A DNA stretch of 64,000 bases, taken from Pseudomonas pseudonitroreducens. GTDB lineage: Bacteria; Pseudomonadota; Gammaproteobacteria; Pseudomonadales; Pseudomonadaceae. The notes beneath the pieces were generated by a model, which was not told the origin of the DNA, made no database searches, and saw nothing but the letters and a program-made list of their open reading frames with translations. The position numbers were made by a program, and so were the translations under genes. The stretch is taken from contig NZ_BQHJ01000003.1 in NCBI RefSeq assembly GCF_021603645.1, forward strand, positions 496,001 to 560,000, given 5' to 3'. Of the stretch, positions 9,213 through 17,787 are shown in pieces (the stretch's first letter is position 1; every line of letters starts with the position of its first letter).

Positions 9213-10688
9213 TTACTGACTCAGACCGCCAAGGGCGACGTACTTGATCTCCAGATAGTCTTCTACACCGTACTTGGAGCCTTCGCGACCGAGGCCGGAG
9301 GTTTTCACACCGCCGAAGGGCGCAACTTCAGTAGAGATCATGCCTTCGTTCACGCCGACCATACCGAACTCAAGGCTGTCGACGACGCGGAAGATCCTGC
9401 CCACATCGCGCGCGTAGACATACGCGGCCAGGCCAAACGGAGTGTCGTTTGCCATGGAAATCGCTTCTTCCTCGGACTCGAAGCGAAACAAGGGTGCTAC
9501 CGGGCCGAAGGTTTCGTCGCTGAAGATCAACGCTTCGTTCGGTACGTTGGTGAGAACGGTCGGCTCGAAGTAGCTTCCACCCAGGTTGTGCCGCTTGCCG
9601 CCAGTGGCTACCCGGGCGCCTTTCTCTACCGCATCGGCTATGTGCTCTTCGACTTTTTTGACCGCCTCATCATTAATCAGCGGACCAAGCACTACGCCTT
9701 CGTCCATGCCGTTACCAACTTTCAGAGCAGCGGTGGCCTCTGCAAGTTTCTGCGCAAACGTGTCGTAGATCCCCGACTGAACCAGCATCCGGTTAGCAGC
9801 GACGCAGGCCTGTCCGGTGTTGCGGTACTTGGCTGCAATGGCACCCTTCACTGCCGCGTCCACATCAGCATCATCGAAGACAATGAACGGTGCGTTGCCA
9901 CCCAGTTCCATGCTGGTCTTCTTGATAGTCGGTGCACATTGGGCCAGAAGCTGAGCACCTACTTCGGTCGAGCCAGTGAACGAGAGCTTGCGTACGGTCG
10001 GGTTGGAAGTCAGCTCGCCGCCGATTGCTCGAGCCGAACCGGTCACGACGTTGCAGACGCCTGCAGGCAAACCTGCACGCTCCGCCAGTACCGCAAGTGC
10101 CAGCGCAGATAGGGGTGTTTGGCTTGCAGGTTTGATCACGCCGGCGCAACCCACAGCCCAACCCGGGCCCGCTTTACGGGTGATCATCGCAGAGGGAAAG
10201 TTCCAAGGAGTGATAGCTGCGAACACCCCAATAGGTGCCTTCTGCACGAGGATCTGACGGCCTTCCACGTTGTGCGGAATGATGTCGCCGTAAACGCGCT
10301 TTGCCTCCTCGGCGAACCACTCGATGAAGCCTGCGGCGTAGATTATCTCGCCGCGCGACTCACCCAGGGGCTTACCCTGTTCGGCGGTCATGATCTTCGC
10401 CAGATCGTCGATGTTTTCCAGCATCAGATCGAAGAGCTTGCGCAGAACCTTTGAACGCTCCTTCGGCAGCGTTTTGCGCCAGCCTTTCATCGCGCGCTCG
10501 GCGGCAGCTACCGCACGCTGCGTTTCGCGCATACCACCATTGGGAACGCGGGCCACCAGTTCTCCGGTGGCCGGGTTGCGGACCTCAATGGTCTGGCCGT
10601 TGTCGGCTTGAACCCATTGGCCATCGATCAGCATGGCCTCACGGAGCAGATCAGGGTCTTTCAACTGCAGAGTGTTTGCACTGGACAT
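9213..10688 (-). CDS. NAD(P)-dependent (succinate-)semialdehyde dehydrogenase, GabD-like
   Basis: A 491-residue aldehyde dehydrogenase of the GabD/SSADH branch, oxidising a semialdehyde to the carboxylate. Visible motifs are the cofactor-binding ITPWNFPSAMITRK stretch, FTGSTEVG, the general-base Glu in MELGGNAPF, and the catalytic Cys in NTGQACVAANR. The DETFGPVAPLFRF block near the C-terminus is also typical. I chose the ATG at 10688 because a GAGGT ribosome binding site precedes it; an in-frame start at 10700 would overlap the upstream gene. It is the last gene of a three-gene minus-strand operon, 8 nt after the DapA-family gene, and plausibly finishes the pathway by feeding succinate or a related diacid to central metabolism. 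Confidence 0.9.
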   Translation of the reverse strand: MSSANTLQLKDPDLLREAMLIDGQWVQADNGQTIEVRNPATGELVARVPNGGMRETQRAVAAAERAMKGWRKTLPKERSKVLRKLFDLMLENIDDLAKIMTAEQGKPLGESRGEIIYAAGFIEWFAEEAKRVYGDIIPHNVEGRQILVQKAPIGVFAAITPWNFPSAMITRKAGPGWAVGCAGVIKPASQTPLSALALAVLAERAGLPAGVCNVVTGSARAIGGELTSNPTVRKLSFTGSTEVGAQLLAQCAPTIKKTSMELGGNAPFIVFDDADVDAAVKGAIAAKYRNTGQACVAANRMLVQSGIYDTFAQKLAEATAALKVGNGMDEGVVLGPLINDEAVKKVEEHIADAVEKGARVATGGKRHNLGGSYFEPTVLTNVPNEALIFSDETFGPVAPLFRFESEEEAISMANDTPFGLAAYVYARDVGRIFRVVDSLEFGMVGVNEGMISTEVAPFGGVKTSGLGREGSKYGVEDYLEIKYVALGGLSQ

Positions 10689-10696
10689 GGCTGACC

Positions 10697-11707
10697 TCAA
10701 ACAGGGTTACGGCCGACGAAGAAGGCTTCGTCTGCGTCGCGGGTGGGGTTGAGGCCGGCAGCCTCGAGACCTTTGCGAAGAACCGCCATGTCTTTCTGGA
10801 ATACACGCTGAGTCGGGTGAGGCATCGGACCGCCGTTGTAGCCCTGGAGCCAGCCTTGGTACTTCCACATCATGCGGTTCAACAGTCCATTTGCAGCCAT
10901 CGGGAGGCTGGCGAAAGCTTTACGAGCTGGGTCCATCTTGTACCAAAGCTGGGTGGCTTCATCGTAGTTGCCAGCGCGGATTAGCTTGTGGATCTGGGGC
11001 AGGAGCGGGCCGTAGTAGGCGGAGTAGTTGGTCCCACAGAAAGGAATGTCCATGACTTGGGCCAGGGGCACGTACTCATATTCCAGAGGGGAAGAAATCA
11101 CGACCTCCTCATGGAACTCGCGGTGCACCTCGATGGCGGACATGATGTAGGGCAGGCCGCCTTCAGCCTTGATCGCCACAACGTTGGGAATCTCGTCGAC
11201 CATGCGACGCAGAACCGAGACCGGGATATCTGCGGGGTGCAGTCGGCTGAAACCCCAGGCCGGCAGCGGGAAGATGATTACGCCGAGATTGGTCGCGTCA
11301 CAGACTGCCTTGGTGTACTGGAAGACCTCTTCGTAATCCTTCGGGTAGAAGTAGGGCGGATATCCCAGGAGCACTAGGTCGGCACCGGCTGCTTCGGCGC
11401 GTTTTACAGCTTCGATGTTGTCTTCAAGAGTATTGAATACCGCTTGGTGAACAATGACCATCCGGCCTGCAGCCTGATCGGCCATGATCTGGCAGAACTC
11501 GAAGTATTGGTCCTGAGTGATCGCAACCTCAGAGCAGGACAGACTACCTACGAAGCCGTGCTGGATTGCCAGTTCGACGTCATGGCGCACAGCCTTTTCG
11601 TTGATGCGTTTGAAGTCGGAGGTCATTGTCGGAATGGTGACGTTGGCCACGCCGAGCAGGTGTTCACGTGCCCATGCACGGGCGTCCTTTTTGTTGTAAT
11701 TGGCCAT
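10697..11707 (-). CDS. Dihydrodipicolinate synthase (DapA/NanA)-family aldolase or hydro-lyase
   Basis: A 336-residue class I aldolase-type TIM barrel. The Schiff-base lysine is visible in NVVAIKAEGG, and a Tyr-containing GYPPYFYP segment sits where the family places its catalytic Tyr. It lacks the usual DapA sequence around the substrate carboxylate and has a long C-terminal part (GWLQGYNGGPMPHPTQR), so it is not the lysine-biosynthesis enzyme. Family members in catabolic clusters cleave or dehydrate 2-oxo acids. An AGAGGA ribosome binding site precedes the start. Its position between an ornithine-cyclodeaminase-like gene and a semialdehyde dehydrogenase suggests it makes the aldehyde used by the latter (inference). 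Confidence 0.85.
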   Translation of the reverse strand: MANYNKKDARAWAREHLLGVANVTIPTMTSDFKRINEKAVRHDVELAIQHGFVGSLSCSEVAITQDQYFEFCQIMADQAAGRMVIVHQAVFNTLEDNIEAVKRAEAAGADLVLLGYPPYFYPKDYEEVFQYTKAVCDATNLGVIIFPLPAWGFSRLHPADIPVSVLRRMVDEIPNVVAIKAEGGLPYIMSAIEVHREFHEEVVISSPLEYEYVPLAQVMDIPFCGTNYSAYYGPLLPQIHKLIRAGNYDEATQLWYKMDPARKAFASLPMAANGLLNRMMWKYQGWLQGYNGGPMPHPTQRVFQKDMAVLRKGLEAAGLNPTRDADEAFFVGRNPV

Positions 11708-11752
11708 GTTCAGTTTCCTCTGTGGATTGTTCTATCTGGACTAAAAGCTCGT

Positions 11753-12760
11753 TTAGCTTTTGGTTTCGAATTGAATGGGGAGCGGAGTGGCAAGGCCAGC
11801 TTCGATTGCCTTGGTGAGGATCAGCTCAGCGACGACGATGTCTTGCAGGCCGCCGCCAACGGACTTGAACATCGGGGCGCGAGATTTCGCCACGGCATCT
11901 GCGCAGGCGCCGCTCATGAGGTCGGCCAGGCTGAATGCTTTGTTGTGGAACTCAATGTCCGCTGCCTTGGCGGCCAGCATGTCACCAGTCTCCTCGAGTA
12001 CTTCTTCCAGCGTGTCGCAGATGATGATGTCGCTGCGCTCAACTACCGAGACATCGATTTCGCGCTGCTCAGGAATGGTCGAACCAATCGATACAACGGT
12101 TGCACCTGGCTTGAGCCATTCGGCAAAGAGAATCGGTTCTTCGCCACGAGAGCGAGCCGCAGTCAGCACGATGTCTGCGCCTTCCACTGCCTCTTTGGCA
12201 GAGGCCACACCCTTGGCCGGAACGCCGGTATCTGCAGTTACTGCCTCGGCGAAGGCCGCACGACGATCAGGAGTCGGGCTGAATACGTTGACTTCGGTGA
12301 GCTCGCGAACACTCGCGAACGCGCGGGTGTGCATTGCTGCTTCCAGGCCGCTACCAAGTACTGCCAGGCGAGCTGGCCCCTTGGGGGCGAGTCGATCCAA
12401 CGCTGCGGCTGAGGTGGAGGCGGTGCGGTAGCCCGTCACTAAGTTTCCGTCGACGAAGGCCGCGATCCGGTTGGTGGTCCGATCAAACAGGACGATGACG
12501 TATTCGATACCAGGAGGCGCGTCGCCCCCCATGTTCGAACCCATCAGCTTAGCGCCGTAGTAACGACTGCCAGGCGGAATTGCGGGCAGGTTGCGCAGCC
12601 AGGTTTTTTCAAGCACAGCTACCGTGCGAGGCGGCGTCGCCTTCGCGGGGATGGAGTGGGCGTACGCCTTTTGGAGAGCGGCAATTGCATCTTTCCAGCG
12701 AAAGACAGCCCGTGCAGTGTCGCTGGAGATGAAGACGGGATTCTGGAGATTGGCAGTCAT
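11753..12760 (-). CDS. Ornithine cyclodeaminase / mu-crystallin family protein
   Basis: A 335-residue Rossmann protein of the OCD/mu-crystallin family. It has the conserved KLMGSNM-like substrate region, the VTGYRTASTSA block and the nucleotide-binding VLGSGLEA motif near residue 136. These enzymes use NAD(P) to deaminate or reduce cyclic imines, amino acids or ketimines. It is first in the minus-strand operon, divergent from the FAHD hydrolase gene. The family suggests that the pathway handles a nitrogen-containing intermediate (an imine or amino acid), but true ornithine cyclodeaminase activity is unlikely given the neighbours. The ribosome binding site is weak (TTGGAA). Confidence 0.85.
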   Translation of the reverse strand: MTANLQNPVFISSDTARAVFRWKDAIAALQKAYAHSIPAKATPPRTVAVLEKTWLRNLPAIPPGSRYYGAKLMGSNMGGDAPPGIEYVIVLFDRTTNRIAAFVDGNLVTGYRTASTSAAALDRLAPKGPARLAVLGSGLEAAMHTRAFASVRELTEVNVFSPTPDRRAAFAEAVTADTGVPAKGVASAKEAVEGADIVLTAARSRGEEPILFAEWLKPGATVVSIGSTIPEQREIDVSVVERSDIIICDTLEEVLEETGDMLAAKAADIEFHNKAFSLADLMSGACADAVAKSRAPMFKSVGGGLQDIVVAELILTKAIEAGLATPLPIQFETKS

Positions 12761-13147
12761 ATGATTGATTCCAAAAAGCAGCGGTTACGGGGTGAGCGAG
12801 AGTAGAGCGACCCAGCTTCAGCAACGGTGCGTTGCAGAGACGTCTCCGACTACACAGCTCCCTAGATCTGCAGCCAGATAGCTTGCCTCGTGAGGCGGTT
12901 TAAGGCTCCTGATGGTGCGGCCTTCTTAATGTGCATGACAGCGCAGTTAAGCCCCTTCTCATGGCGCGCAGCCGGGGATGATTTCTTTATAAACGACACG
13001 GAGCGTATCTAAAATATTTCACTCAGGCAAGGCTCATTTAGCCAATCCATGAGGCACCATCTGCGAAGTGCCTAGAGGTGGTTGCACTTGTGAAACGATA
13101 CGTATAGTTTGTTATCGACAGAACAAGACACCCCTCGGGAGAAAGTG
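12761..13147. promoter_or_regulatory. Divergent promoter region of the catabolic cluster
   Basis: This 387-nt gap separates the divergent OCD-family and FAHD genes, so it should hold both promoters. It contains a perfect 8-bp palindrome ATACGTAT near 13098, about 40 nt before the FAHD start, within the locally AT-rich sequence ACGATACGTATAGT, and another AT-rich stretch near 12985-13020 (TCTTTATAAACG). No regulator gene is adjacent, so the controlling factor must act from elsewhere. The promoter calls are inference. Confidence 0.45.
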
Positions 13148-14146
13148 ATGAAGCTAGGTCGGTTTGTGGTTGAAGGACTGGACGGTCCCGTACAACGTAT
13201 CTGCGTGGTTCTGCCGGAGCAGAATCGGGTCATCGATCTGCGTGCCGCTGAAGCTCTGCGTCTTCAAGCAAAGGGCGCTACTCGCGAAGCTGCTCTTCGC
13301 TATGCATCTACGGTATTCCCCGAAAGTATGTCTGCCGCCATCGCCCTGGGGCAGCAGTTCCTGGATACTGCTGCCGAAGCTGCGGAAAAAAACGGCGCTG
13401 ACGCGTCGCTGCCTATGGATGGTCTGAAGTGGGGTGCTGCCTGCGATCCTTCGGTTGTCCGTGACGGCCTGACTTTCACCAAGCACATCCGCCAATTCCA
13501 TGAGCGGATGAATGTCACTCCGCAACCGGCTCTGCTGGAGATCCCTGGTTACTTCAAAGGCTCGCCTTGGACCGTCATCGGTCATGACGCTGAGGTACCG
13601 TGGCCGGCTCGAGGCCAACGTATCGATTACGAATTGGAGATCGGTTGGGTTATCGGTAGTCGTGCCAATAACATCACTCCCGATACAGCGCTTTCCCATC
13701 TGTTCGGCGTGACCATCTTCAACGACTTCAGTGCTCGCGATCTGCAGGCCAACGAGTTCGCAATCGGCATGGGGCCCACCAAGAGTAAGGACTTCGCCTA
13801 CGGCATCGGCCCGTGGATCACCACGATCGACGAGTTCTCCGACCTGAACGCCATTAAGATGTCGGTTCGCGTTAACGGCGAGACCTGGGGTGAGGGCGAT
13901 TCTTCCGAGATGCTCTGGACTCCGGAAGAATTGATCGCCTACGTTTCGATCGGCGACCACATCCAGCCCGGCGATGTCATCGGTTCCGGCACCATGGGTA
14001 ACGGCTCGGCACTCGAGCTGGGTAGAAGCCTGAACCCTGGCGACATTGTCGAGTTGGACGTAGGCGGTGTCGGTGTGCTGCGTAACCGCATCGGGCAGCG
14101 TCCGGAAGAGTCCTGGTGGCCGGAGCGTCGTAAGCCGTTCATGTAA
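13148..14146 (+). CDS. Fumarylacetoacetate hydrolase (FAHD)-family protein
   Basis: A 332-residue enzyme of the FAH family, which hydrolyses acylpyruvates or hydrates/decarboxylates 2-hydroxydienoates with a divalent metal. The C-terminal FAH domain shows the metal-ligand region YELEIGWVIG, FNDFSARDLQ, GPTKSKDFAYGIGPW and GDVIGSGTMGNGSA. The N-terminal 90 residues form the usual smaller lid-like domain. The start at 13148 follows a GGGAGAAAG ribosome binding site; an upstream TTG is less likely. It starts the plus-strand arm of the divergent catabolic cluster. In this setting it probably hydrolyses a ring-opened intermediate produced after the FAD hydroxylase (inference). Confidence 0.88.
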   Translation: MKLGRFVVEGLDGPVQRICVVLPEQNRVIDLRAAEALRLQAKGATREAALRYASTVFPESMSAAIALGQQFLDTAAEAAEKNGADASLPMDGLKWGAACDPSVVRDGLTFTKHIRQFHERMNVTPQPALLEIPGYFKGSPWTVIGHDAEVPWPARGQRIDYELEIGWVIGSRANNITPDTALSHLFGVTIFNDFSARDLQANEFAIGMGPTKSKDFAYGIGPWITTIDEFSDLNAIKMSVRVNGETWGEGDSSEMLWTPEELIAYVSIGDHIQPGDVIGSGTMGNGSALELGRSLNPGDIVELDVGGVGVLRNRIGQRPEESWWPERRKPFM

Positions 14147-14260
14147 GCATCAGATGTACCGCTGTTAATTTCTGGCCTTTGAAGATTTCAAACCGCAAGG
14201 TTTGAGCGTCGGAAGGTGACTCGACCAGCATTGGGTGGCTAATGCAGCATCCGGGCTGGT

Positions 14261-14319
14261 CTGACGGGCGCCGATTCCAGGTCGTAGCTATCTGCTGCGG
14301 GGGGATCGGCGCCGGTCAG
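14261..14319. repeat. Long imperfect hairpin between FAHD and FAD-monooxygenase genes
   Basis: The arms at 14261-14278 and 14303-14319 pair over about 17 bp (core GGCGCCGAT / ATCGGCGCC) with one mismatch and one bulge. No T-run follows, so it is not a standard terminator. It may limit read-through, or protect or process the message between the two genes. Confidence 0.6.
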
Positions 14320-14428
14320 TAAGAGGCGCAAATGTGACCAGCCTTGTGCAGAGCTTTGGGCAAAGCGCGGGCGACTACACCTGCTTTAGCAGTTACCACC
14401 CGCCACAGAAGCGGAGAGGAGACAAGAA

Positions 14429-15541
14429 ATGAATGCAATTAAACGCGTCCTGATCGTGGGCAGCGGAATCGGTGGCGCTACAGCAGCTTTTGCGCTTCGC
14501 AGAATTGGTGTTGATGTTCACTGCATCGATATCAAGCCCGAAGCTCCGATGGCCGGTTCTGGAATCTGCATGCTTCATAACGCGATGCGAGCCCTTAACG
14601 GTCTTGGCCTCGCGGAGCTCTGCCTAGAGAGTGGTTACCGGTTCGACAAGTTTCGCCAGTTCAATTCGGCGGGTGAGCTTCTGGTAACCAACCCAGCTCC
14701 TCCCAGTTGCGGGATTCGCCGCCCGGAACTGGCTCGCATCCTGGAGGCCGCTGCCGAAGGTGCCGGCGCAGTCATCGATCGAGGTCTGACCGTCGAGAGT
14801 CTGGTCAATCGAGAGGAGGGCGTGGACGTTCGCTTCTCGGACGGTCGCGAGGCAACTTACGACCTGGTAGTTGCGGCCGACGGGGTTTACTCCAAGATCC
14901 GTGATCAGGTGTTTGGTACAGACTGCAGCCCCCGATTCGCGGGTCAAAGCGTCTGGCGTTTTAACGCACCCAGACCGGCCGAGATCGATGCCTTCTGCCT
15001 TTACCGCACTCCCACTGGCCATACGGTGGGATCGTTCCCGACGTCGCAAGAGAGCTGCTACATCTTCTATCTCGAAAACAGCAATGAACCTCTGCGTATT
15101 CCGGAAGGAGAGGCTCACCACCTGATTCGGGATCGGTTGATGGAGTACACCGCCCCGTCAATTCGCGAGTCCCTTGAGCTTGTGACCGATGCCAAACAGG
15201 TCATCTTCCGTCCGTTGGATATCACACTGGTGCCGGCACCTTGGTATCGCAAGCGTGTGGTTCTGCTCGGCGACGCGGCGCACGCTCCCACGCCTCACAT
15301 GACCTCTGGCGGCGGCATGGCCATCGAAGATGCAGTTGTCCTCGCTGAGAGTGTCGCGGCCACTGCTACAGCAAAAGCTGCTCTTGAGATGTACTCCAAT
15401 CGTCGATTCGAGCGTTGTAAGACGATCTGCGATGCATCGCTTCAGCTGTGTCGGAATGAGCAGGAAGACGCGCTGGGTAACCGAGAGAAATCGGCTGGGC
15501 TGCTTCTGCAGACCTACCAGTATTTGGGGAATCCCATTTAA
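14429..15541 (+). CDS. FAD-dependent aromatic hydroxylase (PHBH/UbiH family)
   Basis: A 370-residue class A flavoprotein monooxygenase. The N-terminal FAD motif is VGSGIGGATAA (residues 10-20), the DG motif is VVAADGVYSKIR near residue 150, and the GD motif is VVLLGDAAHAPTPHMTSGG near residue 280. These enzymes use NAD(P)H and O2 to hydroxylate phenols or N-heterocycles, and some also open the ring. A GGAGAGGAG ribosome binding site precedes the start. It is separated from the FAHD gene by about 280 nt that include a hairpin. It is probably the first oxidative step of the cluster; no ring-cleavage dioxygenase is visible nearby, which is notable. Confidence 0.88.
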   Translation: MNAIKRVLIVGSGIGGATAAFALRRIGVDVHCIDIKPEAPMAGSGICMLHNAMRALNGLGLAELCLESGYRFDKFRQFNSAGELLVTNPAPPSCGIRRPELARILEAAAEGAGAVIDRGLTVESLVNREEGVDVRFSDGREATYDLVVAADGVYSKIRDQVFGTDCSPRFAGQSVWRFNAPRPAEIDAFCLYRTPTGHTVGSFPTSQESCYIFYLENSNEPLRIPEGEAHHLIRDRLMEYTAPSIRESLELVTDAKQVIFRPLDITLVPAPWYRKRVVLLGDAAHAPTPHMTSGGGMAIEDAVVLAESVAATATAKAALEMYSNRRFERCKTICDASLQLCRNEQEDALGNREKSAGLLLQTYQYLGNPI

Positions 15542-15603
15542 TCCCTAAAATATAAGGGATCAATCCTCGATTCGTCTGGAACGGCGAATCGAGGAGCATT
15601 TTA
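15541..15603 (+). terminator. Tandem hairpins ending the catabolic cluster
   Basis: A short stem (ATCCCT / AGGGAT, 15541-15560) is followed by an 11-bp stem (TCCTCGATTCG / CGAATCGAGGA, 15564-15595) and then GCATTTTAA. The second hairpin followed by a short T-run looks like an intrinsic terminator for the FAD-hydroxylase transcript. Confidence 0.65.
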
Positions 15604-15696
15604 AAGTTCAAGGAAATACCTAAGTCAATGATCTTCCTCGCTTGAGGATGGTTGTTTGCTGATGCACGTCCGAAAATAAAAAATAGAGGAACTGCT

Positions 15697-15906
15697 ATGA
15701 ATCTTGCCTTGAAAGAATCTGTTATGGCTGGCCTTATTGGCGGAGTCATCTCCGCAGTCGTTGCCTTCCTTGTTGCATATTACCTTGCTCCGTTCCCGCT
15801 CAATCCTATTGACAACTCCATCGGCAACAGCGTGAGCGGCTTCTTCAGCGGGTTGGTTAGTGGATTTGTTGGTGTTTTTCTTGTGATCAAGAAGCTGGCT
15901 TCTTGA
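15697..15906 (+). CDS. Small two-helix membrane protein of unknown function
   Basis: A 69-residue protein with an AGAGGA ribosome binding site 6 nt before its ATG. It contains two hydrophobic segments (residues about 9-31 and 47-65) joined by a short polar loop, and ends in KKLAS. Both helices contain Gly-rich stretches (LIGGVISA, SGLVSGFVG), as in helix-packing or holin-like proteins. I do not recognise the family. It lies in AT-richer sequence than the flanking chromosome, between two terminators, so it may be transcribed on its own. Confidence 0.6.
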   Translation: MNLALKESVMAGLIGGVISAVVAFLVAYYLAPFPLNPIDNSIGNSVSGFFSGLVSGFVGVFLVIKKLAS

Positions 15907-16007
15907 TTAATAAGCTACGAGGTCGGATTTTCCTAAATGGTTTGAGTGCTCCTTTCCATTAAGGATGGCCTTTAACGCTTCTTCTTGTGTCCCTTGTTTT
16001 ACTTGTG

Positions 16008-16039
16008 CGCCTGTACGGTCTTCGTCAGGCGTTTTTTTT
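16008..16039 (+). terminator. Intrinsic terminator upstream of the chemoreceptor gene
   Basis: The stem CGCCTG / CAGGCG with a 12-nt loop is followed directly by eight T residues. It ends the transcript of the small membrane protein gene and insulates the chemoreceptor gene that starts 32 nt later. Confidence 0.75.
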
Positions 16040-16070
16040 GCTTGCTGCCTTTGGCTTTCCAGGGGGAGAT

Positions 16071-17693
16071 ATGTTGCGAAGCATGAAGTTGGCGCCACGC
16101 TCGGCATTTAGTTTTGGAGTCATTGCACTAATTGTATTTCTCTTGGGTGTTTTCTCTATCCAGAAGATGGAAAGGATGACTAAGCAATCTTCCGTCATCA
16201 ATGAGAAGTGGCTTCCTAATATTGTTAATCTCAGTAACCTGGTTAAAGCACAGCTTAGAAATCATGTGTTTCTTGCTCAACTGGCGTCCATGGAGAATCC
16301 AGCGGCCAGGGAGGGCGGTATTCGTCAGCTGAAGGCTCTTGTAGGTGAGGTTCAGTCTCTGAAAGGACATGTCGATGCCGGGTTGACAGGTGCGGAGGAG
16401 CGAAGTGTATTTGACCAGTTCGACGAGGCAGACAAGGTCTATACCGCTGAGCAGGAGAAAATTGTTGGTGCAATTTCTTCCGGCGAGCTGGCTACAGCTT
16501 CCTCAATGCTGAGAGGAGCAATTATTGACTATGGGACTCGGCTTGGAATGGCGACCGAGGCGCTCATGAAACTCAACATGGAAGGCTATGAGAAAGCCAC
16601 GGCGGGGCTTCTCGAGGCTAGGAACAGTGCCCGGCGGGGGATCATCGCTGCTGTGCTAATTGCTCTTCTGGTAACGGTGGGTTTAGCGATCTTTTACACC
16701 AGGAGCATTGTGCAGCCCCTTGGGCGTGCAGTGCAGGTGGTTGAGATGGTTGCTCGAGGAAAGCTGGACGCGAAGATTGACTCGGTAGGCCGGGATGAGC
16801 CAGCTCAGGTTCTCCGCTCGCTAAAGCTCATGCAGGACGGTTTGAGAGATGTGATCGAAGCCATCACGAAGTCATCCACTCGCATTGCGGCCTCTGCGCG
16901 TGAGCTCAAAGTAGTCACCACATCCTCATCAAGGGCGATGAAGTTGCAGGATGAGGAGGTCGTGTCAGCGGTATCTATTGTGAATGTCGCAACACTCGCC
17001 GTGGTGGAGGTCGCTAAGAATGCGGCCAGGACTGCGGAAGCTTCGCAGATTTCCGATCAAAGCGTGAGGTCGGGATGTGAACAGGTCGCTCGGATGGTCA
17101 ATTCCATCTCTGGTCTTTCTGAAGAGGTTTCGCTGACAAACGCACAGATTGGCGAGCTAGCCATGAGCGTTGCAAACGTTACCAGAATCATCGAGGTCAT
17201 CCGCTCAATCGCGGAGCAAACGAACCTACTCGCGCTGAACGCTGCGATTGAGGCGGCCCGGGCTGGTGACGCAGGGCGTGGTTTCGCAGTAGTCGCAGAG
17301 GAAGTTCGGGCCTTGGCTCACAGAACGAAGAACTCAACTCATGAGATCGAGGTGCTCATTGGGGGAATCCAGGACGTAACGGAGCGAGCAGTTTCGTCAA
17401 TGCAACGCAGTTCGGAAAGCGCGGAGGTCACTCTGAGTTTGGCGGGTTCTGCTGACCAGGCTTTGAGAGATATTCGGGCTTCAATCGAGACGATTATTGA
17501 GCGAAGCAGGGTCATTGCCGGTGCAGCTGATCAGCAAGAAGGGATGATGGAAAGCGTCAATCAGAGTTTGCTGAAGATACAGGGACTGTTCCAGGAAGCA
17601 TCCGAAGGCGTCAATCAAACAGATCAGGCCAGTGGTGATCTTTCAGAGTTAGCAGGTCTCTTGCAGGAACTAGTTTCGAGATTTGAGGTTTAA
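16071..17693 (+). CDS. Methyl-accepting chemotaxis protein with four-helix-bundle sensor
   Basis: A 540-residue chemoreceptor. TM1 is at about residues 14-30, followed by a periplasmic region of about 150 residues that looks like a single four-helix-bundle (4HB_MCP) sensor. TM2 is at about 192-212 ([18 protein letters not shown]), then a HAMP domain and a signalling domain with the hairpin tip [19 protein letters not shown]. The start at 16071 follows a strong GGGGGAG site; the frame extends upstream to 15987 but into the terminator. No C-terminal CheR-binding pentapeptide is seen. Because it lies next to a catabolic cluster, it may sense that cluster's substrate (inference). Base composition is lower in GC than the core genes. 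Confidence 0.9.
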   Translation: MLRSMKLAPRSAFSFGVIALIVFLLGVFSIQKMERMTKQSSVINEKWLPNIVNLSNLVKAQLRNHVFLAQLASMENPAAREGGIRQLKALVGEVQSLKGHVDAGLTGAEERSVFDQFDEADKVYTAEQEKIVGAISSGELATASSMLRGAIIDYGTRLGMATEALMKLNMEGYEKATAGLLEARNSARRGIIAAVLIALLVTVGLAIFYTRSIVQPLGRAVQVVEMVARGKLDAKIDSVGRDEPAQVLRSLKLMQDGLRDVIEAITKSSTRIAASARELKVVTTSSSRAMKLQDEEVVSAVSIVNVATLAVVEVAKNAARTAEASQISDQSVRSGCEQVARMVNSISGLSEEVSLTNAQIGELAMSVANVTRIIEVIRSIAEQTNLLALNAAIEAARAGDAGRGFAVVAEEVRALAHRTKNSTHEIEVLIGGIQDVTERAVSSMQRSSESAEVTLSLAGSADQALRDIRASIETIIERSRVIAGAADQQEGMMESVNQSLLKIQGLFQEASEGVNQTDQASGDLSELAGLLQELVSRFEV

Positions 17694-17787
17694 GGCGCGA
17701 TTTACGATGTCACGCACTCACTAATTTTACGGCGTATTAGCGGGCTGTCGAGATTTTGCCTGAGGGATTATGCCGCCTGGGGTTGAG

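Noticed and set aside
9588-10984. Plus-strand frames with Cys/His-rich sequence across the dehydrogenase gene
   Set aside because: Antisense of a clear aldehyde dehydrogenase; no conserved spacing of metal ligands.
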